Under the pieces are notes generated by a model. That model was not told the origin of the DNA. It searched no databases and saw only the letters and a program-made list of their open reading frames with translations. Below are positions 42,601 through 48,305 of a DNA stretch of 64,000 nucleotides, piece by piece. The DNA comes from Mytilus californianus (taxonomy: Eukaryota; Mollusca; Bivalvia; Mytilida; Mytilidae). The stretch lies in the NCBI RefSeq assembly GCF_021869535.1, contig NW_026262581.1, positions 76,971,955 through 77,035,954 on the forward strand, read 5' to 3'. Made by a program: the position numbers and the translations under genes. How positions within the stretch are numbered: the stretch's first letter is position 1; the number at the start of each line of letters is the position of its first letter.

Positions 42601-42881
42601 ATTGAATTAACAAATCCATGAAATACAACAATAACATTCTGGCAATTTTGCTTATGCTTAACAATAGCTTTATAAGTACATACAGAGATTATGCGTAATA
42701 AATTGGTATACCACATACATCCCTTCTTCACCATTTTACAATTGGCCTTAAATCTTGAATTCTAGTACAAATACAAATTGCAAAGGTAACAATTTCAATT
42801 TCAGCCACATATAATGGTATGATGCAAGGCTCTCTTGGTGTATGGACAGCCAAACTTGAATGGGAGCAATGTTGTGTGTAG
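227..42881 (+). CDS. Large extracellular modular protein (cadherin-like, eight tandem modules, F5/8C, Asp-box), 3' part, 25 exons
   Basis: The coding sequence joins 227-657, 4559-4828, 8759-8971, 9738-10038, 10628-10818, 12643-13134, 15541-15800, 17440-17680, 19614-19905, 21197-21402, 21700-21965, 23339-23429, 23845-24000, 24305-24632, 25072-25309, 25911-26079, 26332-26554, 29182-29298, 30416-30597, 31045-31213, 37323-37361, 38038-38104, 38929-38981, 40818-41072 and 42805-42881. Every junction is AG/GT and all phases agree, giving 1,774 residues plus stop. The order is cadherin-like segment, eight related beta-rich modules, discoidin domain, Asp-box region. No transmembrane segment or GPI-type tail is visible, so I infer a secreted adhesive or matrix protein. 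The 5' end and signal peptide are outside the window. Exons may be missing in the long introns, but modules 1-6 read through without gaps. I do not recognise a named orthologue. Confidence 0.85.
1525..1702. repeat. 23-bp tandem repeat, 8 copies
   Basis: The unit CACCTAAGGTCAACTTTGCA plus CAT repeats with AAGGTC starting at 1532, 1555, 1578, 1601, 1624, 1647, 1670 and 1693. Copies are nearly identical (single changes such as GTACAT, CACAGC and GTCAGC). It lies in the intron after the cadherin exon. Confidence 0.93.
1703..1850 (+). repeat. Rep-B fragment
   Basis: It shares the series 'tactaagtcaggaatatgac', 'gattttgtcag', 'gacttccccctttt', 'ttggatttcgctatttttgt' with the larger copies at 11050-11475 and 22225-22575. 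It directly abuts the 23-bp array. A second small piece with the same end is at 3480-3533. Confidence 0.7.
3052..3180 (+). repeat. Rep-D copy
   Basis: It contains the family core 'gccagatgcgcgtttcatct' followed by 'acaaaagactcatcagtg', which recurs near 22.7, 31.6 and 41.95 kb. The rest of 658-4558 is AT-rich intron in which I see no further gene. Confidence 0.7.
4135..4226 (+). repeat. Rep-C 3'-terminal fragment
   Basis: It ends in 'tagcaatcatgccacatctt' plus 'cttattttcatata', the shared 3' end of the Rep-C copies at 6.6, 11.5, 41.5 and 60.4 kb. Upstream similarity is weak. Confidence 0.5.
4559..4828 (+). CDS. Exon: module 1, N-terminal half
   Basis: Acceptor AACAG precedes 4559; donor GTATGTGAG follows 4828. 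Both phases are 0. It has the module pattern of a hydrophobic strand, IGSRVKFRLEISFPEPST, then an ILCDIEV strand. The first motif cysteine is present, but the G-x-N-x-P-C end is absent, so this module has only half of the usual pair. Confidence 0.78.
5284..6345 (+). mobile_element. Penelope-like element copy 1, 5'-truncated
   Basis: It opens inside the reverse transcriptase C-terminal region (PSYGVYISQLVRF after the truncation, then KLLHQGFRYHELVKTFTKFY and FYHRYRDIIRK). Frameshifts and stops follow, then about 650 nt of 3' UTR ending in 'gacacattccccatttccat' and 'tctcacttttata'. The same tail occurs inverted at 47.2, 55.6, 61.0 and 62.9 kb. The copy lies in sense orientation in an intron of the large gene and is a dead fragment. 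Confidence 0.82.
6627..6972 (+). repeat. Rep-C copy
   Basis: A dispersed repeat of about 340 bp whose end reads 'gagagttgtctcattggcac' then 'tcataccccatcttcttata'. It shares its whole length with the interrupted copy at 10955-11625. From 6973 to 8758 I see only AT-rich intron, including an imperfect inverted pair around 8262-8360 built on 'tgtccaagg' and 'ccttggaca'. Confidence 0.75.
8759..8971 (+). CDS. Exon: module 1, C-terminal half
   Basis: Acceptor GACAG, donor GTATAT; phase 0 on both sides, 71 codons. It contains INLGTV, the acidic strand LVITYEAVMVDD and the NEVWVGQASF signature that recurs in module 4. The join to the previous exon matches unsplit module 3 (MES..INLGTV against YES..LSLGSI), which supports direct splicing across the 3.9-kb intron. 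Confidence 0.8.
9308..9569 (+). mobile_element. tRNA-derived SINE
   Basis: The 5' part is tRNA-like, with an A box TTGCCGAGTGG at 9318-9328 and a B box GAGTTCGAGCC at 9378-9388. The wide spacing suits a long variable arm, as in Leu or Ser tRNAs. A central domain (CGGTGGTTCTCTTCGGTCAC) and a tail GGCGTTAAATCACC followed by 'aatcaatcaa' end the element. It lies in the intron between modules 1 and 2. The structure suits widespread invertebrate SINEs; the exact family name is not established here. Confidence 0.82.
9738..10038 (+). CDS. Exon: module 2, N-terminal half
   Basis: Acceptor TTACAG, donor GTAAGA. Enters in phase 0 and exits in phase 1. It holds FPIGSAAMFEVEMYLPYPST and the full two-cysteine motif CSAKIKSIGDNFKC, and ends just after HLDIGTVINK. 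Confidence 0.85.
10039..10627. other. Intron without recognised elements
   Basis: AT-rich sequence between the module 2 exons. I see no repeat family member or coding potential. Confidence 0.6.
10628..10818 (+). CDS. Exon: module 2, C-terminal half
   Basis: Acceptor TGTTAG, donor GTAAGT; phase 1 in, phase 0 out. It contains TIIVEFVAHMYKD and TQIWAAQLKF, the module 2 version of the WVGQ strand. Confidence 0.85.
10955..11625 (+). repeat. Rep-C copy interrupted by a Rep-B copy
   Basis: 10955-11050 matches the first part of the 6627-6972 copy and 11476-11625 matches its second part. Between them lies a Rep-B copy that also occurs alone at 22225-22575. The remainder of the intron to 12642 is AT-rich with nothing I recognise. 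Confidence 0.75.
12643..13134 (+). CDS. Exon: module 3, complete and unsplit
   Basis: Acceptor TTGTAG, donor GTAGGT; phase 0 on both sides, 164 codons. This is the only module encoded by a single exon. It holds VFYLDMLVPEGST, the motif CKISIKRFGGNMPC, the LSLGSI strand and a Thr/Ser-rich C-terminal half (TITYGSGATVSATSQFVV). It is the best template for module boundaries. Confidence 0.87.
13135..15540. other. Intron, AT-rich, no recognised element
   Basis: 2.4 kb with A and T homopolymer runs (for example 13361-13384) and many short stop-rich frames. I see no gene, RNA or clear repeat here. Confidence 0.6.
15541..15800 (+). CDS. Exon: module 4, N-terminal half
   Basis: Acceptor ATATCAG, donor GTGAGT; phase 0 in, phase 2 out. 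It contains VNVGAATKVYYDI and the motif CRARMTSVGKNLPC and ends shortly after it, at TYSS plus a split Arg codon. Confidence 0.85.
17040..17290 (+). repeat. Small Rep-D and Rep-A fragments
   Basis: 17040-17090 has the 'cgtctggt...tttgatgag' words of Rep-D, and 17180-17285 has 'tttatggacgccatcatgct' and 'gtcacagatgata' of Rep-A. The short open frame across them is explained by these fragments. 15801-17040 holds nothing I recognise. Confidence 0.5.
17440..17680 (+). CDS. Exon: module 4, C-terminal half
   Basis: Acceptor AAATAG, donor GTATGT; phase 2 in, phase 0 out. It contains RAILNIPKVC, LMRLEFDISVEDHEGLVDGA and TKIWVGQLAI, nearly the same WVGQ strand as module 1. Confidence 0.84.
17730..18003. 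mobile_element. Short inverted-repeat element flanked by TTAA-like sites
   Basis: The left end GGTGGTACATAACAC follows TTAA (17726-17729). The right end is its imperfect inverse, GTGTTTGGTACCACC, followed by TTAT. The 274-bp interior is AT-rich and non-coding. This looks like a MITE. I remember this sequence as common in mussel DNA, but have not checked it. Confidence 0.7.
18004..19613. other. Intron, AT-rich
   Basis: Contains a Rep-D-like fragment at 19300-19350 (AAAGCGCGTCTGGTGTACC, then TTTGATGAG). Otherwise nothing recognised. Confidence 0.45.
19614..19905 (+). CDS. Exon: module 5, N-terminal half
   Basis: Acceptor TTTCAG, donor GTATTC; phase 0 in, phase 1 out. It contains TVPIGMPIIYSLLIKIHPGES and the motif CGLRLKEVGDNFPC, and ends at LNMSIVTNT plus a split Gly, the same boundary as modules 2 and 7. 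Confidence 0.84.
19906..21196. other. Intron with a chance open frame
   Basis: A 122-codon open frame at 20270-20638 has no family signature and no splice context linking it to the large gene. I treat it as chance or as an unrecognised repeat piece. No other element is visible. Confidence 0.5.
21197..21402 (+). CDS. Exon: module 5, C-terminal half
   Basis: Acceptor TTTTAG, donor GTAATG; phase 1 in, phase 0 out. It has the beta strand ALIFEVIVKLSSD and a Thr/Ser-rich end. The WVGQ-type strand is not conserved here. Confidence 0.82.
21700..21965 (+). CDS. Exon: module 6, N-terminal half
   Basis: Acceptor CTTCAG, donor GTATTT; phase 0 in, phase 2 out. It contains GKRFIVDLILPETNT and the motif CDAAVIVVGSHFPC (His in place of Asn), and ends at TFQS plus a split Arg, as in module 4. 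Confidence 0.84.
22225..22575 (+). repeat. Rep-B copy
   Basis: About 350 bp with 'acctattatgtctgtttgtt', 'ggaattttatgcgactgtca', 'agaggtttagc' and 'taagtcaggaatatgacagt', the same order of blocks as 11150-11475. It is a common, diverged dispersed repeat. Confidence 0.78.
22655..22760 (+). repeat. Rep-D copy, diverged
   Basis: The 'gatacaaggcttataatttg' start, then 'cgtttcatctacatcagatt' and 'catcagtggcgcttgaatca', matches the Rep-D core at 3052, 31595 and 41943. The rest of the intron to 23338 is AT-rich and unexplained. Confidence 0.65.
23339..23429 (+). CDS. Exon: module 6, middle (91 nt)
   Basis: Acceptor TTTCAG, donor GTAAAC; phase 2 in, phase 0 out. It encodes the DLGYVCSS strand of the module, with an additional cysteine. 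This is the only module with two internal introns. Confidence 0.78.
23845..24000 (+). CDS. Exon: module 6, C-terminal part
   Basis: Acceptor TTTTAG, donor GTATGT; phase 0 on both sides, 52 codons. It contains IQIEAVARVLPD, the acidic NDGDGVYFHVTV stretch and AQIYVAQMNLTV, which aligns with the WVGQ strand. Confidence 0.82.
24305..24632 (+). CDS. Exon: module 7, N-terminal half
   Basis: Acceptor CTCTAG, donor GTATGT; phase 0 in, phase 1 out. It contains MTVGEVVTFPLVMNIPA and the motif in the form KDIRLISTGKNIKC: the first cysteine is Lys, the second is kept. It ends at YIDFGIVTNA plus a split Gly. Confidence 0.84.
24633..25910. other. Introns around the module 7/8 exon
   Basis: 24633-25071 and 25310-25910 hold AT-rich intron sequence only. 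No repeats or RNA genes recognised. Confidence 0.5.
25072..25309 (+). CDS. Exon: module 7 C-terminal half and start of module 8
   Basis: Acceptor CTGTAG, donor GTTTGT; phase 1 in, phase 2 out. It contains AVNVEIDIILSDNE and FSFGAKLGSYIFIVDHDITV. It continues without an intron into YPILKVEAVVNE, the first strand of module 8, so the usual phase-0 boundary intron is absent here. Confidence 0.82.
25911..26079 (+). CDS. Exon: module 8, middle
   Basis: Acceptor ATGTAG, donor GTACGT; phase 2 in, phase 0 out. It encodes NVVVEATLHHDVN and VLFYIPPYMIHTNVVVN. This module is the most diverged and lacks the two-cysteine motif. Confidence 0.8.
26332..26554 (+). CDS. Exon: module 8, C-terminal part
   Basis: Acceptor ATTAG, donor GTATGT; phase 0 in, phase 1 out. 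It has LFCDVISIGLTL, which resembles the start of the cysteine motif but has no G-x-N-x-P-C end, then beta-rich sequence to the discoidin domain. Modules 7 and 8 together span about 319 residues, as expected for two units. Confidence 0.8.
27059..28397. mobile_element. TTAA-flanked element with imperfect terminal inverted repeats, 1.3 kb
   Basis: Left end GGATGTACACCTCTGAGG follows TTAA (27055-27058). The inverse of the right end reads GGATGTATTCTTCTGACG and is followed by TTAA (28398-28401). TTAA target duplications are typical of piggyBac-type elements. No transposase is visible inside, so it is a non-autonomous copy. The interior has short T-rich blocks such as 'taaactttttttc' repeated within it. 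Confidence 0.78.
29036..29126. repeat. Two long poly-G tracts
   Basis: A run of about 14 G ends near 29050, and a second run of about 17, after GGGA, ends near 29126. They lie just upstream of the first discoidin exon. Such runs are prone to sequencing length error. Confidence 0.85.
29182..29298 (+). CDS. Exon: F5/8 type C domain, N-terminal part
   Basis: Acceptor TTACAG, donor GTGAGT; phase 1 on both sides. It encodes the classical opening of a discoidin domain: Cys, then LGMEDGRIDDCQILSS, then FHGRVNGTS. The first cysteine should pair with the cysteine in FGLFGC two exons later. Confidence 0.88.
29740..30256 (+). repeat. Rep-A copy, the most complete
   Basis: Contains 'ttttacggacgccatcacga', 'acaacgacg'-like words around 'aagcaacacgacgggtgcca', 'cttacccttccggagcacct' and ends in 'gccatggcgttgtcagtttg' and 'ctggtatctttcgtccctct'. 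Pieces of the same family occur at 17.2, 33.5, 37.5, 38.7, 39.5, 45.4, 46.5, 47.7 and 53.1 kb. I recognise it as a frequent mussel repeat; its class is unclear to me. Confidence 0.75.
30416..30597 (+). CDS. Exon: F5/8 type C domain, middle
   Basis: Acceptor TCACAG, donor GTGAGT; phase 1 in, phase 0 out. It contains AWSPFKRG, the strand FFQVYFG (equivalent to the usual W-L-Q-V-D-L-G) and LTLTYSDDGYAWQ, all diagnostic of the discoidin fold. Confidence 0.9.
31045..31213 (+). CDS. Exon: F5/8 type C domain, C-terminal part
   Basis: Acceptor TGTCAG, donor GTTTGT; phase 0 in, phase 1 out. It contains ARYIRIYI and the closing strand VKFGLFGC. The domain is complete over the three exons, about 145 residues, the normal family size. 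Confidence 0.9.
31595..31690 (+). repeat. Rep-D copy
   Basis: 'gataccaggcgtataattta' then 'gtacgccagacgcgtgtttc' then 'gtctacaaaagac', the family core. The region 31690-33440 is otherwise unexplained. 31930-32350 shows weak similarity to itself at a spacing of about 180 bp ('aatgacag' blocks), and 32790-32950 contains a diverged Rep-A-like block. Confidence 0.68.
33440..34010 (+). repeat. Rep-A copy, diverged
   Basis: It follows the same block order as 29740-30130: 'tttcctattatgatttc', 'gatatggaacatctgtgtca', 'gttccatttgtcgtagctac', 'tgttgcttagcttttattt'. Short open frames across it are not genes. Confidence 0.65.
34342..35080. repeat. 161-bp tandem repeat, 4 copies, with GC-rich head
   Basis: The element opens with the palindrome CCCCGCGAATCGCGTTGCGGGG and a GTCCGTCC microsatellite (34383-34428). 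Then come four units that start 'gctctcacgggtacaattct' at 34440, 34601, 34761 and 34922, so the period is about 161 bp. Each unit carries 'atggtggccgatcgactttt' and 'aaagagttatgccccttgga'. It ends near 'caacgcggggaaca', echoing the head. Confidence 0.88.
35081..37322. other. Intron, AT-rich, no recognised element
   Basis: 2.2 kb without gene signatures. Several open frames of about 60-80 codons are present, but none has family motifs or splice support. Confidence 0.5.
37323..37361 (+). CDS. Microexon (39 nt) after the discoidin domain
   Basis: It lies 6.1 kb downstream of the previous exon, with acceptor CTTTCAG and donor GTAAAT, phase 1 on both sides. It encodes ICSVAPKRSHPT, a Pro/Lys/Arg linker with one Cys. 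It was placed by splice signals and phase agreement only. Confidence 0.65.
38038..38104 (+). CDS. Exon: C-terminal region, first part
   Basis: Acceptor TTGCAG, donor GTAAGT; phase 1 in, phase 2 out. It encodes FYERSFGVGNGKVIVCDVNPK, a short beta-like stretch with one Cys. I do not recognise a family. Confidence 0.7.
38670..38880 (-). repeat. Rep-A copy, inverted
   Basis: The plus strand reads 'cgaaagataccaaagggaat', 'aactgacaacgccatggcaa' and 'ggaaggcacccgtcgtgttc', the inverse of the 3' end of the 29740-30256 copy. A shorter piece in plus orientation is at 37545-37625. Confidence 0.72.
38929..38981 (+). CDS. Exon: C-terminal region, second part (53 nt)
   Basis: Acceptor TTTCAG, donor GTAAGT; phase 2 in, phase 1 out. 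It encodes DSLSMCHSSTTGSEWT, which flows into the next exon in a consistent frame. Confidence 0.68.
39495..39700 (-). repeat. Rep-A copy, inverted
   Basis: 'gaggcggaagataccaaacg', 'acaaacaacagtctacaaaa', 'tgttacacccgtcatgttgt': inverse of the Rep-A 3' part. It ends just before the 54-bp tandem array. Confidence 0.68.
39728..40472. repeat. 54-bp tandem repeat, about 15 units
   Basis: Full unit of 54 bp: AACACATACACAAATAAGGG, then CGGAAACAATCGAAGAAAAT, then AGGAAGGGATTGCT. Some units lack 13 bp around CAATCGAAGAAA and measure about 41 bp. Because 54 is a multiple of 3, the array gives an artificial 18-residue peptide repeat on the plus strand and a matching frame on the minus strand. I do not count either as a gene; the array is in an intron. 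Confidence 0.92.
40818..41072 (+). CDS. Exon: C-terminal region with an Asp-box
   Basis: Acceptor TTTCAG, donor GTGAGT; phase 1 on both sides. It contains SVIGYDSEDNKWFGYG, then SVDGGQTW, an exact match to the Asp-box (BNR) pattern S-x-D-x-G-x-T-W found in sialidase and VPS10 beta-propellers. Only one copy is visible, so a full propeller is not supported. Confidence 0.82.
41490..41925 (+). repeat. Rep-C-related copy, long form
   Basis: 'acatgattaaccccgccaca', 'attgttgaaggccgtacggt' and 'ggctgtctcattggcaatca' occur in the same order as at 60385-60860. The first block also resembles the PLE 3' UTR ('aaccccgccgcattttttgc'). Confidence 0.74.
41943..42065 (+). repeat. Rep-D copy
   Basis: 'gataccaggattaaaatgtt' followed by 'gtacaccagacgcgcgtttc' and 'ggctacaaaggctcatcagt'. 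It directly follows the Rep-C copy. 42066-42804 is unexplained intron. Confidence 0.72.
42805..42881 (+). CDS. Terminal exon
   Basis: Acceptor TTTCAG; phase 1 in. It encodes 24 residues after the split Ala codon, including QGSLGVWTAKLEWEQCCV, then TAG at 42879-42881. VWTAKLEW resembles the VWVGQASF and IWAAQLKF strands of the upstream modules. The protein ends in a Cys-Cys-Val tail with no membrane anchor. Confidence 0.8.
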
Positions 42882-43431
42882 ATAACTAGAATCAACTTAT
42901 ATCAATTCAGGAAGCAATTTTTCGTTTGAAAAATAACGATACTGCTGAAATTTTACAAGAAATGTATAATTTCCTTGTATGGCGAAATCCCCCGTACATG
43001 ATGTCGTTTCGGGCATTTAAAAAATTATATAATAGGATATATGCATGGATATGGCAGCTGGTAGTTTTATAGTAATATGCATGACCTTAATTGCTATTAT
43101 TGTAATTATTGCAACGCATAGTAGTATAAAGCGGGGCGATTCAAAAATGAAAACGAGATAAAATACTTTTAAGATAACATCAACCCATTGTTGATGACAG
43201 ATTTAAATATAAAAGGAAATCTCATTTATTGTTAGTTTGTTAATAGATTTGATTAAACTGATCACTACATATATATCATCAATATCATTTAACAGATTTT
43301 TGTAAAATTAAGTACCTTGTCATTGATTTATTACATGTAACCCCAATATATCTCTATGCCCAATTTCGTGAAAATTTATTTCCTATCAGAAGGAGATGAT
43401 ATATTCTCCAATGATACCCTATACTATCACC

Positions 43432-43464
43432 AATAAAATATTTATGACAAATTCTTACAATAAA
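43432..43464 (+). terminator. Candidate poly(A) signals of the large gene
   Basis: AATAAA occurs at 43432-43437 and again at 43459-43464, about 550 nt after the stop codon. These are plausible cleavage signals, but the motif is frequent in AT-rich DNA and nothing else fixes the 3' end. Confidence 0.4.
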
Positions 43465-43499
43465 TAGTACAGTACTCTTACAACGATTCATTTTAATGA

Positions 43500-45430
43500 A
43501 TCAGCATTTGTTATGATTTTCATTTTTCTTTCTTTTTTAAATTCTTGAAACGTTAGTTTAAATCGTTTGTAGATCGCGAATTTACAATTTATATTCCCAT
43601 AGAGGATCTGATTAATTCAGTTGATAAAATGGTAAATATCTTTAAATAATGAAGTTTTTTCTCTCGCCTGTATATATGCATGTTTTCTCTCTCCTGTATA
43701 TTGTAATTTTTTTCTTTCTCCTGCCTATTGCCATGTTTATTTCCGGTATCTTGTTTTTAATTAGTATTCAAAATAAGTAGATACAGCTGCCAGGTTGCTA
43801 ATAATATACACGGACAACTAAAGTTTGATAGGAATGAATTTTTTTTTGGAAAACAGGCAAAATTAAATTGAAAAGTTTAGATATCAAAATATATGTTCAG
43901 GTAGAATATGTTTATTTATTAATTTACTAGATTTTTGATAAGATTATTAAATTTTTATTATTTAAATTATAAAGACCATGGATGTGAGTAAATATTAAAC
44001 GATATTTTAAATGGTAGACCATCAGTCCCCGGGTTTATCATCAGCTCAGTGGTCAGTACTTCGGTACTGACATGATTTATCACAAACCTTTCTAAAATTG
44101 CCCATTTATAAATTAGAAAAAAAACATAAGGTTTCAACTCTCTCAGCCAGAGTTGACCATAGATGGATTTGGCTAATTTTTTATGTTATTTTTGGTCATA
44201 TAACTCTTCAGCTGTTTCGATTCTTATAAATTCTTAGCTTTTAAGTATTCGGCTTTGGGCGTTCCGGATGAAGGTAAATCCAGAAAAGAGATTCGGACGC
44301 ATGAAGTTTATAAAATTTTGTGTTCGTATTTTTTAAAACTTATCGGTCAGTCAATAGCATTTTGAGGGTGATACCGATATTATAATCTGGACTGTGTTGC
44401 ACAAACGTCCATTCACGTTGAACGTCGCTCAAATTTTAAGTGTTAATTAAATCTGTTGCATTTTTTAAAGATTTGATTAACACTTTTGAATTCATAGATT
44501 ATAGAAATGAAATACAACAACATCATATGCTTCTGTTTTGCATCCAAATTCAATAGAATTTTGCCATTAAATTTCCTTAAAGTTAATTTATTTATTCATA
44601 AAAAATCGCCTAAAATAGAAATTCTTAAATGAACAATTTAAAAAAAGTATGTTGAACCAATTCTAATATATTTAAGAGAAATATTAATATTCTAGTCAAA
44701 CTTACACATATAAACTACAATAGACACATGGATCTTCAAGATAAAAAACATACAAACGAGACTAGTCGAATAAAATTATGAAATACAACCTCGTAATATT
44801 TTAAGTTATTTGTAAACACTTCAAACATAATAGTATCATTATTCGAAACGGTATTTGATGCGATAATCAAAGTCAAACGTCGTCAAATTGTTTTATGTTA
44901 CGATTAGATTAAATTAACCGAGCTCGATATTAATACCCGTTTTGACTAAAAAGTCCTTATTAATATCTGCTTCGTGGGAATATAAGTTCTTCTCAAATAT
45001 CAAATATCAATTATTATTTTTATTTTATCATTCTAATGCAAACGTTTTAATAATTTGCATAGGCCTATGTGTAGAAATGAATGAGCTTTTTTTTTTTTAC
45101 CTTTGATAAATATTTGCTTTGAAAGAAAACAGTCATTGTTCAAAGAATTTGTTATACATGAAAATTATGCAACTGTACACTAAAAATATCTTTGAAATAT
45201 TACAAATATCGCGGCACATTATTCTGCATTTACTTTCCAAGCCAAAGTGTCACAATGCATTGTGAAATGTTGTTTTCCATGTGAATGGCCGTTTTAAATA
45301 ATTCACGACATTTCGTCAATTGATTACGGTTTTATATGCCATCCTTTTGTAATTATATGTTTGAAAATATTAAATCAAAAAATGAGAATGAGAAATCGCC
45401 CCACTTGTTAAACAGTCGTTATAACAAAGA
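43500..45430. other. Intergenic, AT-rich
   Basis: About 1.9 kb downstream of the large gene with no gene or repeat family I recognise. A small pyrimidine-rich repeat 'tttctctctcctgtatat' occurs at 43660-43735. Confidence 0.5.
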
Positions 45431-45439
45431 TTTCAAAAG

Positions 45440-45700
45440 GGCAAAATGAACCCCACTTAAAAAAAAAACGACGGTGATCTCATGTGCTCTGGAATGGTGA
45501 GCAGATCCACATGTTTTACCGTTCATTTTGTTCATATTTAGTACAAATTAGACGATAAAGTGTCATTCAGCGATGTCAGTCTAGGAAAAGAGGACGAGGT
45601 TATGGTTACGACAATTAGAACATATCCGTGGTCATCTCGGAAAGACATTTCATAACGGTCAACCAACTCGTGACGGCGTTTGTAAAACTTTCGAATGGGT
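45440..45700 (-). repeat. Rep-A copy, inverted
   Basis: 'acggtgatctcatgtgctct', 'ttatggttacgacaattaga', 'aacggtcaaccaactcgtga': inverse of the middle of the 29740 copy, about 260 bp. 45700-46440 holds nothing I recognise. Confidence 0.68.
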
Positions 45701-46439
45701 GACTCCAACTTTAAAAAAAATTATTTTAGTCCGCGTCTAAAAAATTCAGTTTAGGGCTAAAAAGTCAAAAATAATTTTGATCATTTATATCTATCATGTA
45801 ACATTTTCGTTTAAATCATGAACCTTTCTGTGTGAAATCTTGTTTTTATTTAAATAGCTAAAGCCTGTGATGTAAATATTACAATTTGGAACCAGAACCA
45901 TTACAATATTACTGTTAAAAGCATTTGTTGAATAAAAAGAATTTGCTGTTTTATCTCATTATTTACCTATACACCGTGTATTTTGGCCAAATATAGTTTG
46001 ATTTTGTGAAATGATTTAACATTTCTACGCAGTTTGACCCTTGTTGACTTCAGTATGCTGATAATTGTTCCTGTTTGTAAAATTTGCCATATTTTCTATG
46101 TAGTCCTACGAACGAGGTCAATACGCGAGGGTTTGAAGCTTCATGTGAGATTGCTATATTGTGTGATGTGTTATCACATTCGTTGCTCATCCAATTTTTG
46201 TTAACCGAATACTTATATCGGAGGTCTCTTTTGTGAGCAACTTGGTTATAGTAGTATGCCTAAACGAAAGACATATGATAAAAAAAAACGGAATGTATAA
46301 AGTATTTATCACCATTTGAATCATCATTTCATAGATATTTTGCCTTAAAAAGAAAAGAGAGACGCAAACAAACAGCTAAATTTTCAATACTTGCAAAACT
46401 TGAAAACACCTCAACACAATGCTTCTCAAAAGCGGTCAT

Positions 46440-46760
46440 ATATCTTCTAACGTAGAGAAACCGAAAACGTCATTTAAAAAAAAACTCAAAAGACGACGAA
46501 AAGACAAGTCCCCTAAACACTGTATAAAAAATGAAAGACTGAGCAACACGAACTCCACCAAAACTTAGAAGGATCTCAGTTCCAACGGAAGGCTAAACAG
46601 ATTCTGCTTGATCAGTCGAGCCCGGCATGTTGTTCAAAGTAAGTACTAATTCGGTGATATGTCCCATTCGGTAGTGTCACAAATGAGAAAAAATTAACAG
46701 GGTTGTGCTAACCACAATTTGAACATATATGTAGTCATCTTCAAAATGGTTCTTACCTCT
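46440..46760 (-). repeat. Rep-A copy, inverted, diverged
   Basis: 'aaaaactcaaaagacgacga', 'gagcaacacgaactccacca', 'aaaacttagaaggatctcag' and 'tgtgctaaccacaatttgaa' parallel the inverted Rep-A order. Confidence 0.58.
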
Positions 46761-46854
46761 CTAAAAAAAACGTGTTGCTTCATGCCGGTACCTACAAACA
46801 TGGGAAACAAATGATTACTGCAGTGGCTGGTTGAAAAAATACACGCTATGAATA

Positions 46855-46954
46855 TACCATGCCTTCTGCAACATTGACCTCGAAATACCGCATGCCTTCT
46901 ACAACAAAGGCTTCGGAATATTACATGCCTTCTGTAACAAAGTCTTCAAAGTTA
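46855..46954. repeat. 33-bp tandem repeat, 3 copies
   Basis: ATGCCTTCT recurs at 46859, 46892 and 46925, with similar following sequence (caacattgacctcg, caacaaaggcttcg, taacaaagtcttca). Confidence 0.8.
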
Positions 46955-47229
46955 ATATATCGATGTTTTAAATGACGTTTCAAGGTAGTTCACTTTTAGG
47001 ATCAGAACACTAATAATAATTTCTCAAGACCAAGAGTGTGAACGTATATTCTCAGAGGGTAAGAAAATACAGACAATCCAAATTTAATATACCATTTCTA
47101 TTTGCTGTGAAAATCAAACAACATCAATATGTATTACAGTGTCGATCCTACCGTGAAAACAGCGAGGCAAACTTGTTACAGTAACAAAAAGGGATGTTCA
47201 TAATACATATCAATATATCAATGTATCTA

Positions 47230-47424
47230 ATAAAATTGAGATTGGAAATGGGGAATGTGTCAAAGAGACAACAACCCGACCAAAGAGCAGAAAACAGCCA
47301 AAGGCCACCAATGGGTCTTCAACTCAGCGAGAAAATCCCGCACCCGGAGGCGAGCTTCAGCTGGCCCTTAAACAAAAATGTGCACAGTTCAGCGAAAATG
47401 GATGTCACACTAAACTCCGAAATT
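47230..47424 (-). mobile_element. Penelope-like element 3' tail (solo, truncated)
   Basis: Inverted copy of the PLE terminal 195 bp: plus strand 'gaatgtgtcaaagagacaac' then 'ccaaagagcagaaaacagcc' and 'cacccggaggcgagcttcag'. It fits a strongly 5'-truncated retrocopy and accounts for the 109-codon open frame over it. A Rep-A 3' piece follows at 47640-47730. Confidence 0.78.
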
Positions 47425-48089
47425 GTGGTCATGCACAAAAAGTCCCAATGGAGATTTTCAAAAGTTGACAAGTGCTTAAATGAGACAACTACCCTAACTG
47501 TTGACTATGCCTCATTTGCATAACAAAATTCTGCTATGATAAGATGTACAAAAGTAAGACACATCTAAACAAGGCGCCATATATATCCTTTTCAATTCTT
47601 GAAAAGAACTTCCAACATCTACCAATGATAAATCATTTGTAAGTTTTTGACATGGCATTGTCAGTTCGTTGTTGACATATGCGTTCGATTATCCCTTTGG
47701 TATGTTTTGCCTCTCTTTTGTAAAGAAATTATTTAATATGATGGTCTATGTATGGATGTTCAAGACAGATCGCACCGACCAGGCTTTGATTTCAATACAG
47801 TTTTAAAACATCCGAGGACCTATAATTGTACAGATTTTGCCCTATGAACCAAGTGCATTTTCATGCAAAAGGGTAACAGGTATAAAAGGAAAGCAGAACA
47901 GTATGTCATATAAACCATGTTACATTTGGCAGTGCAGTATATGTTTGTAGGATAGAGACAGAACTGGGTCGCACATTGGAAGTAATTGACGCATTGAAAA
48001 TCTTTATCTAAACAGAAGATCTTTTAGTTTTACTTTTCTTTATCTTTATATTTGTTTTACTTGTTGGATCAATAGTACTATTATTTTAT

Positions 48090-48305
48090 GTTTCTAAACA
48101 TTATTCGAATCGAATAAAAGCTATGACAAAGGGTGTGGATGGGGTTTACAGAATAGAAAATAAAGGTACAGAATAACAAAAAATTAAGAATTGAGAAAAA
48201 CAGGCAAAAAAGAAGAATAAAGAATGATGGAGTGCTACAATATAAAAATTGAGAATAAAGGGCAAAAAAATAAAGGATAGAGAAAAATTGCCTAATAAAT
48301 TAAAG
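48090..48305. repeat. Purine-rich low-complexity region
   Basis: Repeated 'gaataaag', 'gaaaaa' and 'agaata' words over about 200 bp with no longer unit. 48420-49497 is AT-rich and unexplained. Confidence 0.5.

Noticed and set aside
47194-47523. 109-codon open frame on the plus strand
   Set aside because: It lies across the inverted PLE 3' tail. The same peptide words appear at 62756-63100 for the same reason.
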